This document shows, in pieces, positions 1 to 5,155 of a stretch of 5,155 bases of DNA. The translations under genes and the position numbers were made by a program. Each line of letters starts with the position of its first letter. Within the stretch, counting starts at the first letter, position 1. Origin of the DNA: CAZHZT01 sp964537285. GTDB taxonomy: Bacteria; Bacteroidota; Bacteroidia; Chitinophagales; Saprospiraceae. The stretch covers positions 1-5,155 of the forward strand of contig CAZHZT010000211.1 of NCBI GenBank assembly GCA_964537285.1, written 5' to 3'. The notes under the pieces were generated by a model, which did not search any database, was not told where the DNA came from, and saw only the letters and a list, made by a program, of their open reading frames with translations.

Positions 1-3
1 TAC

Positions 4-58
4 AGCCTTGATTTTTTGCTACTTTTTTATCAAGAAAAAAGTAGATATAGCCTTGATT
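4..58. repeat. 10-bp direct repeats flanking a 10-bp-arm hairpin
   Basis: The 10-mer agccttgatt occurs at 4-13 and again at 49-58. Between the copies is an inverted repeat: ctactttttt (19-28), a 6-nt loop (29-34) and aaaaaagtag (35-44). This arrangement, direct repeats around a short palindrome, could be the remains of a small inserted palindromic element with a target duplication, or simply an A/T-rich terminator of an upstream gene outside the window. The right arm has no following T-run. Only the repeats themselves are directly seen; any function is inference. Confidence 0.5.
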
Positions 59-83
59 AACAGAACTATGTATATTTTTTTTC

Positions 84-123
84 AAACATGAGTCATCCCG
101 AAAATTCGGGATGACTCATGTTT
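84..123. repeat. Perfect inverted repeat (19-bp arms, 2-nt loop) overlapping the rluA-family start
   Basis: The left arm (84-102) and right arm (105-123) are perfectly complementary, with only AA (103-104) between them. The inner part is the GC-rich catcccgaa / ttcgggatg. The ATG at 118-120, the first possible start of the downstream pseudouridine synthase, lies inside the right arm. Only four T residues follow the arm, so it is a poor intrinsic terminator for + strand transcription. It could terminate transcription arriving from upstream, hide the start codon in the mRNA, or mark that the true start is further downstream. Confidence 0.85.
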
Positions 124-879
124 TCCGGGAACCCTAACCAAAATCATTTGGTATTGAAAAAACAACTGGAAATACTATTTGAAGATACCGACCTGGTAGC
201 CGTCAACAAACCTTCGGGTATTTTGAGCATTCCTGACCGATACGATGCATCAAAACCCAATATGTTTGCCATGCTTAAGCGTATACATGAAGAAATATTT
301 ATTGTTCATCGCATTGATAGGGAAACCAGTGGAATCTTACTTTTTGCAAAATCTGCTGAAGCTCACAAAGAGCTCAACCGGCAATTTGAGCAGCGTTTGG
401 TTGAAAAGAAATATTTAGCCGTTGTAGATGGAAAAGTTCTTCCGCCCGAAGGAACCATCGATTTGCCTTTGGCTCCAAGTAAATCGCAGGCAGGCCGAAT
501 GGTTGTTGCAAACAAGGGGAAAGAAGCCATCTCTCACTTCCGAACTATTGAAGGCTTTAAGCGTTTTACCCTATTGAAAGTAAAAATTGAGACGGGCAGG
601 ATGCACCAGATCAGGGTTCATTTACAGAGTATTCGGCATCCACTACTTGTAGATCCTTTTTACGGCAAAAGGGAAGCCTTTTACCTGAGTGAGATAAAAG
701 GGAAGCAATACAATAAGGGAAAGTACGAAGAAGAACGCCCATTCATTACCAGGCCTCCGCTTCATGCTGCCGAATTGAGCTTCCAGCATCCAATAACTAA
801 AGAAACGATCAAGCTTGAGGCCCCGATTCCCAAAGATATTAAAGCTTTGTTGAATCAACTTAGAAAATGGGGAAAATAG
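118..879 (+). CDS. RluA-family 23S rRNA/tRNA pseudouridine synthase
   Basis: Isomerises specific uridines to pseudouridine in rRNA or tRNA in the cytoplasm; the exact target site cannot be read from sequence. The 253-residue product shows the RluA catalytic core: the early LEILFEDTDLVAVNKPSG segment (17-34), motif HRIDRETSG (64-72) with catalytic Asp67, TGRMHQIRVHL (159-169) with the family's conserved RxHQIR basic patch, and a closing PPLHAAELSFQHP (213-225). No S4 RNA-binding domain precedes the core. A charged stretch at about 184-211 lengthens the usual loop after the DPFYG segment. The start is uncertain: ATG 118 is the only in-frame ATG upstream of the core and an in-frame TGA sits at 112-114, but it lies inside a perfect hairpin. 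TTG at 154 (giving a KKQLEILFED start, 241 residues) is a plausible alternative. It stands alone, with 409 bases to the next gene. Assignment to the family is firm; RluA, RluC and RluD cannot be told apart. Confidence 0.94.
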   Translation: MFSGNPNQNHLVLKKQLEILFEDTDLVAVNKPSGILSIPDRYDASKPNMFAMLKRIHEEIFIVHRIDRETSGILLFAKSAEAHKELNRQFEQRLVEKKYLAVVDGKVLPPEGTIDLPLAPSKSQAGRMVVANKGKEAISHFRTIEGFKRFTLLKVKIETGRMHQIRVHLQSIRHPLLVDPFYGKREAFYLSEIKGKQYNKGKYEEERPFITRPPLHAAELSFQHPITKETIKLEAPIPKDIKALLNQLRKWGK

Positions 880-884
880 GATTA

Positions 885-905
885 CGGGGAACGGGGAACG
901 GGGAA
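885..905 (+). repeat. Three tandem copies of cggggaa
   Basis: The heptamer cggggaa is repeated exactly three times just after the pseudouridine synthase stop codon, with another GGGG at 869-872 inside the 3' end of the gene. It is a small simple-sequence repeat that could vary in copy number between strains. The four GGGG runs could in principle form a G-quadruplex on the + strand or its RNA, although the first loop (13 nt) is long. Confidence 0.8.
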
Positions 906-988
906 GAAACTCATGCGGATTCGTGGCTTTATTAGGAAGGATTTTCGTGCTTTAGTGCATTCATTTTTTCGAACCGGGAATCGTTTTG

Positions 989-1180
989 ATTAAGAAGTTC
1001 ACGGAAATAGACTATATAAATAATCTTTGCCCTCTGTAGAAGCATTTTTTTGCTTGGAGATCGACATTTTTATGGGATTTTTCTTCGAAAAATCCCATAA
1101 AAATGTCGATCTCCAACTCAAAAACCTTCCTGCCAAGGGCATCGATAGTTTATTCAGTCCAATTCCGTGAACTACTTAAT
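989..1180. repeat. 192-bp nested palindrome with perfect 30-bp core (MITE-like or structured RNA)
   Basis: The core is a perfect inverted repeat: left arm 1054-1083, TTC loop 1084-1086, right arm 1087-1116. Around it, the outer segments 989-1013 and 1156-1180 are complementary at 22 of 25 positions. The sequence between the outer and core arms also pairs in almost the same register: 1016-1020 with 1149-1153, 1023-1025 with 1144-1146, 1028-1033 with 1136-1141, and 1045-1049 with 1120-1124. The whole unit therefore folds back on itself with small internal loops. It contains no coding frame. The T-run (1045-1051) precedes the core and the A-run (1120-1124) follows it, the reverse of a terminator. 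A non-autonomous transposable element with inverted ends is one reading, a large structured RNA another. TA dinucleotides occur symmetrically near both ends (991-992 and 1177-1178), but a palindrome would show this anyway, so they are not proof of a target duplication. Confidence 0.75.
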
Positions 1181-1203
1181 TACTATTTTTAAATAAAAAG
1201 CAT

Positions 1204-1211
1204 TAACTTTG
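1204..1211 (+). promoter_or_regulatory. Possible Bacteroidota -7 element for pdhA
   Basis: TAACTTTG fits the Bacteroidota -7 consensus TAnnTTTG and lies 77 bases ahead of the pdhA start, just outside the nested palindrome. It would give a leader of roughly 70 nt. No clear TTG -33 element is seen at the expected 17-23 nt distance, so support rests on the -7 box and its position only. Confidence 0.4.
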
Positions 1212-1288
1212 ATAAATTAGAGATTGACTTTTAGCCATTCGCTAATTGTTAATTGCCAACAGTAAGAAATTTAAAACCTAGATAACTC

Positions 1289-2323
1289 ATGGCACAAGTA
1301 GCAGAAAAGAAAAAATCCACCTCTAAAAAGCAAGAAATCAAATACGATAAACAGACCTATTTGACGTGGTACGAGAATATGCTGCGTATCCGTAGATTTG
1401 AAGAACGCACCCTGATGGCTTATGGCCAACAGAAAGTAAGAGGCTTTTGCCACGTATATATCGGGCAGGAAGCTATTGCCGCCGGTATGATTACAGCCCT
1501 TCGCCCGGAAGACGCTGTTGCTACAGCATACCGCCAGCACGGCACCGCTATCTCCAGAGGTATTTCTACGAAAGCTTGCATGGCTGAATTATTCGGTAAA
1601 GCGACCGGCGTGAATAAAGGTAAGGGAGGCTCCATGCACTTCTTTTCGGCTAAGCATCGCTATTTTGGAGGAAACGGAATCGTGGGCGCTCAAATCCCTA
1701 TTGGTACAGGTATTGCTTTTGCAGAAAAATACAAAGGAACAGACAATCTGTGCGTCACAATGTTTGGTGACGGAGCAGCAAGACAAGGAGCGCTATTTGA
1801 ATCTTTCAACATGGCCATGACCTGGAAACTCCCGGTATTGTACATTTGCGAAAACAACCACTATGCAATGGGTACTTCCGTTGAGCGTACCAGTAATGTC
1901 ACAGACATTTACAAAATTGGCTCTGCCTTTGATATGCCAAGTGAGCCCGTAAATGGAATGGAGCCTGAATCCGTTCACGAAGCACTTATCAAGGCTTCTG
2001 AGCATATCCGTTCCGGAAATGGACCTTACTTCCTTGAAATTAAGACCTACCGCTACAAAGGTCACTCTGTTTCGGATCCGGCTAAATATCGTACAAAGGA
2101 TGAATTGAACGAGTATAAAGGCATGGATCCTCTGAAGATTACAGAAAGTCGCATTCTTAGTAATAATATTGCCGAGGAAAGTGAGATTAAAGCCATCAAA
2201 GACATGATTAAAGTAGAGATTGATGAAGCAGTGGCTTTCGCAGAGAAATCGCCTTATCCACTTCCGGAAGCTCTTTACGAAGATAACTACACGCAAAAAG
2301 ATTATCCTTTTATCAAGGATTAA
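1289..2323 (+). CDS. pdhA: Pyruvate dehydrogenase complex E1 component, alpha subunit
   Basis: The alpha chain of the thiamine-diphosphate-dependent E1 enzyme. With the beta chain it decarboxylates pyruvate and passes the acetyl group to the lipoyl domain of E2, feeding acetyl-CoA synthesis in the cytoplasm. The 344 residues cover a full-length bacterial E1 alpha. Visible motifs are YRQHG (81-85), GKGGSMHFF (111-119), the ThDP/Mg binding motif running from GDGA (160-163) through NMAMTWKLPV to ENN (188-190), and the RYKGHSVSDPAKYR loop (255-268), the counterpart of the regulatory phosphorylation loop of mitochondrial E1 alpha. The first 20 residues are lysine-rich and lie outside the conserved fold. 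The ATG is preceded by an in-frame TAA at 1283 and by an A-rich leader without a Shine-Dalgarno sequence. E1 beta and E2 are not adjacent: the gene is followed by a large hairpin and a new promoter, so it is probably transcribed alone. A related branched-chain 2-oxoacid E1 alpha is less likely from the motif wording. Confidence 0.95.
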   Translation: MAQVAEKKKSTSKKQEIKYDKQTYLTWYENMLRIRRFEERTLMAYGQQKVRGFCHVYIGQEAIAAGMITALRPEDAVATAYRQHGTAISRGISTKACMAELFGKATGVNKGKGGSMHFFSAKHRYFGGNGIVGAQIPIGTGIAFAEKYKGTDNLCVTMFGDGAARQGALFESFNMAMTWKLPVLYICENNHYAMGTSVERTSNVTDIYKIGSAFDMPSEPVNGMEPESVHEALIKASEHIRSGNGPYFLEIKTYRYKGHSVSDPAKYRTKDELNEYKGMDPLKITESRILSNNIAEESEIKAIKDMIKVEIDEAVAFAEKSPYPLPEALYEDNYTQKDYPFIKD

Positions 2324-2334
2324 TATTGTCCTGT

Positions 2335-2403
2335 TGATTTGGATGGAATGCAAAATGCCTCGGGAAAAAAATTCCCGAGGCATTTTGCATTCCATCCAAA
2401 TCA
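2335..2403. repeat. Perfect inverted repeat (32-bp arms, A5 loop) after pdhA
   Basis: The arms 2335-2366 and 2372-2403 are perfectly complementary around five A residues. The inner stem is GC-rich (gcctcggg / cccgaggc). It starts 11 bases after the pdhA stop and ends 25 bases before the promoter of the next gene, which is the position expected for a transcription stop or mRNA 3'-end stabiliser. No T-run follows directly; the nearest (2423-2430) is about 20 bases away and forms part of the next promoter. The stem is far longer than most intrinsic terminators. The repeat is certain; its role as terminator is inference. Confidence 0.85.
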
Positions 2404-2427
2404 TATTCCATTCAAAAAACACTTTTT

Positions 2428-2461
2428 TTTGCTGAATTTCTAAAATCAAACCCTATATTTG
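2428..2461 (+). promoter_or_regulatory. Bacteroidota-type promoter for the TPR-ribH unit
   Basis: TTTG at 2428-2431 and TATATTTG at 2454-2461 match the Bacteroidota primary sigma factor pattern (TTG, 17-23 nt, TAnnTTTG) with a 22-nt spacer. Transcription would begin a few bases after 2461, giving a leader of about 55 nt before the TPR gene ATG at 2523. This is the best promoter in the window and supports assignment of the organism to the Bacteroidota. Confidence 0.75.
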
Positions 2462-2522
2462 CGCAACTTTGGCAGATAATGTCCAGAGAACTAAAACACT
2501 ATTTTGCACAATTTAGATTGAT

Positions 2523-3209
2523 ATGGCAATTAGAAGGAAAAAGAAAAAAGAAGACGAACAGTTAGTCGATTTAGTCGAAGCCAGGGAACAAGCCCAGGAT
2601 TTTTTTGAACGCAACCAAAATTATATCCTCGGCATCGTAGGTGGGGTCATTTTAATTGTAGGAGGCTATTTCGCTTACCTGAACTTATACTCCATCCCGC
2701 GCCAGGAAAGAGCGGTTGAGGCCCTTTACCAGGCGGAACTCCAGTTCGAGCGTGACTCCTTTGCTCTTGCATTGGATAGCCCCGGGGGAGGAAACGAAGG
2801 GTTTATGTCCATAATAAAAAACTATAGCGGTACCTCAGCCGCCAATTCAGCTCGTTATTATGCTGGTATTAGCTGGCTTAATCTCGGACAATTCGATGCA
2901 GCTATAGAACAGCTTAATAAGTTTTCTCCGAAAGGTCGTATTACGCCTACCATGAAATACGGTGCGCTTGGTGACGCTTATTCCGAAAAAGGCGATATGG
3001 CTAAAGCGGAAAAAAACTACAAAAGAGCTGTAAACTCCACTGAAAATGAGCTCTTAGCGCCTTATTATCTTAAGAAATTAGGCCTCCTAATGGAAAGTCA
3101 GGGCAAAGGAACCGACGCCTTGCCTTACTACGAACAAATAAAGAAAGAATACCCTAACTCAACAGAAGCACGGGATATTCAAAAATACATCACACGCCTG
3201 GGCAACTAA
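2523..3209 (+). CDS. Membrane-anchored tetratricopeptide-repeat protein (YfgM-like)
   Basis: A 228-residue protein with a very basic N-terminus (RRKKKK, 4-9), an acidic and helical stretch to about residue 33, one transmembrane helix (about 34-55, rich in I, V and G), and a C-terminal helical region with TPR-like repeats at about 109-136, 143-172 and 179-211 (for example GALGDAYSEKGDMAKAEKNY). By the positive-inside rule, the N-terminus is cytoplasmic and the TPR region faces the periplasm. This layout resembles E. coli YfgM, a TPR protein that works with the Sec translocon and periplasmic chaperones; that role is inferred from architecture, not shown. It lies 6 bases ahead of ribH and is almost certainly co-transcribed with it, an arrangement I recall from other Bacteroidota. 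The ATG at 2523 has no Shine-Dalgarno sequence, and a short overlapping frame starts upstream at 2479. Confidence 0.88.
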   Translation: MAIRRKKKKEDEQLVDLVEAREQAQDFFERNQNYILGIVGGVILIVGGYFAYLNLYSIPRQERAVEALYQAELQFERDSFALALDSPGGGNEGFMSIIKNYSGTSAANSARYYAGISWLNLGQFDAAIEQLNKFSPKGRITPTMKYGALGDAYSEKGDMAKAEKNYKRAVNSTENELLAPYYLKKLGLLMESQGKGTDALPYYEQIKKEYPNSTEARDIQKYITRLGN

Positions 3210-3215
3210 TTGGAT

Positions 3216-3731
3216 ATGGCGAGTGCATTAAAAAATCTTTCATCCTATTCACCTTCTGATATACCTGATGCTTCAGAAATGACCTTTGGTATCGTAGTGT
3301 CAGAATGGAATGAGAAAATAACCGGAGCCTTGTTGGAAGGATGCCGATCGGCCCTGCTTAACCATCAGGTTAAGGAAGCTAACATCTTTGTCGAATGGGT
3401 GCCAGGCTCTTTTGAGCTGCCAACAGGTGGGAAGTGGTTGCTTTCAGCTCATAAGCTGGATGCTGTTATTTGCCTTGGATGTGTAATCAAAGGAGAGACC
3501 AGGCATGATGAATATATCAATCATGCCGTTTCCAGTTCGATTATGCAATTAAGCTTAGCGACAGATAAACCATTTGTATTTGGCGTACTCACTACCAATG
3601 ACGAAGCACAAGCCCTGGATAGAGCTGGCGGTGCGCATGGCAACAAAGGTACCGAAGCAGCCATTACGGCTATTAAAATGGTGGCTTTACGTAAAAAACT
3701 CAAGCGTTCTGATCGAAAAATAGGTTTTTAA
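3216..3731 (+). CDS. ribH: 6,7-dimethyl-8-ribityllumazine synthase
   Basis: Catalyses the penultimate step of riboflavin synthesis, condensing 5-amino-6-ribitylamino-uracil with 3,4-dihydroxy-2-butanone 4-phosphate; the enzyme usually assembles into pentamers or 60-mer capsids in the cytoplasm. The 171-residue product is near the usual family length. Motifs, numbered from the ATG at 3216, are FGIVVSEWNEKI (24-35) for substrate stacking, VPGSFELP (61-68), GCVIKGETRHDEY (86-98) with the catalytic-region His, the FGVLTTND segment (about 121-128), and GGAHGNKGTEAA (137-148). I chose ATG 3216 over the in-frame TTG at 3210: it lies 6 bases after the TPR stop codon, and the added Met-Asp would contribute nothing conserved. 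Tight spacing suggests expression from the promoter at 2428-2461 with translational coupling. No FMN riboswitch is seen upstream, and the other rib genes are not in the window. Confidence 0.96.
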   Translation: MASALKNLSSYSPSDIPDASEMTFGIVVSEWNEKITGALLEGCRSALLNHQVKEANIFVEWVPGSFELPTGGKWLLSAHKLDAVICLGCVIKGETRHDEYINHAVSSSIMQLSLATDKPFVFGVLTTNDEAQALDRAGGAHGNKGTEAAITAIKMVALRKKLKRSDRKIGF

Positions 3732-3755
3732 GCAATGAAATTGTAGTTCTTTGAC

Positions 3756-3790
3756 AAAATTGTTTAAGGAGTCGCTCCTTAAACAATTTT
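3756..3790. terminator. Perfect 16-bp-arm hairpin after ribH, likely bidirectional terminator
   Basis: The arms 3756-3771 and 3775-3790 are perfectly complementary around a TCG loop. The left arm begins AAAA and the right arm ends TTTT, so either strand ends in a short U-run, and the top of the stem (aaggag / ctcctt) is the most GC-rich part. Lying 24 bases after the ribH stop and 15 before the trmH start, it is the most terminator-like of the window's hairpins. Readthrough into trmH is possible because no clear separate trmH promoter is visible. Confidence 0.6.
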
Positions 3791-3805
3791 AATTACTTAA
3801 AACGG

Positions 3806-4438
3806 ATGACAGGACCTCGAGGGAAAAAATTTTATGAAGTAGTACAACGCCGTCAACCAGACATGACGGTCATATTTGAAAATATTTGGGACCCTCATAA
3901 CATTAGTGCAGTCCTGCGGACCTGCGATTCCGTGGGTATCTTCAATGTATATGTCTTGTATACCGAGCCTGGGCTACAGGAAAGAGGGCTTTTTCTGGGA
4001 AAGCGTTCATCCAAAGGTACGCGTAAATGGATGAATACTTTTTTATATCACGATTTAGATAAATGTTTTCAAGCCGTTAAGAAAAGTTATCATCGAATTT
4101 TTGCTGCCCATTGGGGGCCCTCCTCTGTTTCCCTTCATTCCCTGGATTTCACCGCGCCTTTCGCGCTTGTTTTTGGCAACGAACGAGATGGCCTCTCCCA
4201 ACAAGCATTGGCGCACTGCGACGGCAGCTTTATTATCCCGCAAATGGGCATGGCCGAGAGCTTAAATTTATCCGTAGCTTGTGCGGTGAGTTTATATGAA
4301 GCTTTTAGGCAAAGGCAGTTAAAAGGTTTTTATGACCAGAACCTGCCTTTATCTGAGGCCGAACAGCAGACCTTACTGGAAGATTATTTAGATAGGAACG
4401 AGCATGGTGTCAAGGAAAGAATATTTTTTTGTGAGTGA
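3806..4438 (+). CDS. trmH: tRNA (guanosine-18-2'-O)-methyltransferase, TrmH/SpoU family
   Basis: Transfers a methyl group from S-adenosylmethionine to the ribose 2'-OH of a guanosine, most likely G18 in the tRNA D-loop. The 210 residues show the three SPOUT knot motifs: motif 1 NIWDPHNISAVLRTCDSVG (26-44) with the catalytic Arg38, motif 2 ALVFGNERDGLS (120-131) with Glu126, and motif 3 IPQMGMAESLNLSVACAVSLYE (144-165) with Asn154. The N-terminal VVQRRQPDMTVIFENI closely resembles E. coli TrmH (ARRQPDLTV), which favours TrmH over the rRNA enzyme RlmB; no L30e-like N-terminal domain is present. The C-terminus (about 170-210) is a charged helical tail as in TrmH, ending in FFCE. The start ATG follows an A-rich stretch without a Shine-Dalgarno sequence, 15 bases after a hairpin. 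The gene converges on the beta-barrel gene with 46 bases between stop codons. Confidence 0.9.
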   Translation: MTGPRGKKFYEVVQRRQPDMTVIFENIWDPHNISAVLRTCDSVGIFNVYVLYTEPGLQERGLFLGKRSSKGTRKWMNTFLYHDLDKCFQAVKKSYHRIFAAHWGPSSVSLHSLDFTAPFALVFGNERDGLSQQALAHCDGSFIIPQMGMAESLNLSVACAVSLYEAFRQRQLKGFYDQNLPLSEAEQQTLLEDYLDRNEHGVKERIFFCE

Positions 4439-4484
4439 AAAGGAATATTTAAAATTGTAGTTTATTGATCGAATCTATTCTGAA

Positions 4485-5072
4485 CTATTTTTTTCGAAGA
4501 GAAAAGAAATAACCAACCCCCACGGCAATGCTTCTGTTAAATTGCTCCACTTCACCTACAGGTTGGCCATTTTCATTTGTAAAGGTGATGTCAGATTGGT
4601 CTACCAGCCCAAGCCGGCAGGTTACTTTCAAATAAAGTTTGTTGAATATACCTCTTACACTCCCGGAAAGGCCAGCATCACTGGAGGAAGTAAAATTACT
4701 GTCATTGAGTAAAAAGCTGAAGTAAGGGCCTGCGCCTGCATAGAGGAAATCATTGATCTTAAAATTTAACTCGGGAGCAACTTCCAAGTATTCCAACTTG
4801 AAGTCATCATCCACTAAGAACGCTTTGTTGATGAACCCTTTTGTAATAAATTCAATATCTCCAATTAGATGAAGCCGGTCATTGAATGATTTCTTTAACG
4901 AAAGGCCTGCAAAAAAAGTACTTTTTGCCTCTGGATCTATAATACTAGAAGCAGCTTCATTGACTTTTGCAGTAGACCGGACAAGGCCCGTGTGGATGCC
5001 AAGGGAAAGCTGACTGAATAGGTTGGAACAAAAAAACAGCAGGAACATTGGGAGCAAGACCGTTTTTCTCAT
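4485..5072 (-). CDS. Small outer-membrane beta-barrel protein (porin-family, PF13568-like)
   Basis: A 195-residue protein with a clear signal peptide: MRK, a hydrophobic core (about 4-16), and a probable signal peptidase I site after LFS (20), leaving Gln21 as the mature start. The mature part alternates hydrophobic and polar residues in strands such as LSLGIHTGL (22-30), TFFAGLSLKKSF (52-63), LEYLEVAPELNFKI (93-106), FLYAGAGPYFSFLL (109-122) and SIAVGVGYFFSL (181-192). This is typical of the roughly 8-stranded barrels common in Bacteroidota (the outer membrane protein beta-barrel family near PorT). The last strand is followed by RKK rather than the usual terminal aromatic residue, though FF lies just before. 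It is likely inserted in the outer membrane by the Bam machinery; its cargo or partner is unknown. Only 83 bases of upstream sequence are in the window and no convincing promoter is seen there. Confidence 0.8.
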   Translation of the reverse strand: MRKTVLLPMFLLFFCSNLFSQLSLGIHTGLVRSTAKVNEAASSIIDPEAKSTFFAGLSLKKSFNDRLHLIGDIEFITKGFINKAFLVDDDFKLEYLEVAPELNFKINDFLYAGAGPYFSFLLNDSNFTSSSDAGLSGSVRGIFNKLYLKVTCRLGLVDQSDITFTNENGQPVGEVEQFNRSIAVGVGYFFSLRKK

Positions 5073-5155
5073 TGGGAAAATGTTAAATCATGAAATAGGG
5101 TTTAAGGGATCAGGAAAATAATACCCTACCCATTTTACTTGTCCTTTTTTCCTCA

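Larger units (their letters stand above)
880..1288. other. 409-base intergenic region without a gene
   Basis: No convincing coding frame is present on either strand. In order, it holds a 7-bp tandem repeat (885-905), an A/T-rich unassigned stretch (906-988), a long nested palindrome (989-1180) and the probable pdhA promoter and leader (about 1181-1288). No tRNA cloverleaf or transposase remnant was recognised by eye. Confidence 0.7.

Overview
The window carries six protein-coding genes. Five lie on the + strand: an RluA-family pseudouridine synthase, the pyruvate dehydrogenase E1 alpha subunit, a membrane-anchored TPR protein, lumazine synthase (ribH) and a TrmH-type tRNA 2'-O-methyltransferase. 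One lies on the - strand at the right edge: a small outer-membrane beta-barrel protein. No tRNA, rRNA, CRISPR array or intact insertion sequence was found. The organism is most likely a member of the Bacteroidota. The signs are A/T-rich start regions without Shine-Dalgarno sequences, a TTTG / TATATTTG promoter of the Bacteroidota type ahead of the TPR gene, the style of the beta-barrel protein, and a TPR gene directly followed by ribH. A finer placement is not supported by sequence alone.

Layout: 1-117 is a short A/T-rich intergenic stretch with two hairpins, the second of which contains the only ATG available to the pseudouridine synthase (118-879). Then comes a 409-base gap (880-1288) holding a three-copy 7-bp tandem repeat, a roughly 190-bp nested palindrome with a perfect 30-bp core, and the likely leader of pdhA (1289-2323). 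A 199-base gap follows, with a perfect 32-bp-arm hairpin and then a good Bacteroidota promoter driving a two-gene unit, TPR protein (2523-3209) and ribH (3216-3731). A 74-base gap with a perfect 16-bp-arm hairpin precedes trmH (3806-4438). This gene converges on the beta-barrel gene (4485-5072, complement) across only 46 bases.

The genes are mostly housekeeping: entry of pyruvate into the TCA cycle, riboflavin synthesis, RNA modification and envelope functions. They do not form one pathway. Only the TPR gene and ribH look co-transcribed.

The most unusual content lies between the genes. Every intergenic gap between + strand genes, and the gap ahead of the first gene, holds a long perfect inverted repeat with a 2-5 nt loop. 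Each has a different sequence, and most lack the U-tract expected of an intrinsic terminator. The one at 989-1180 has further, diverged complementary arms around its perfect core and resembles a MITE or a structured RNA element.
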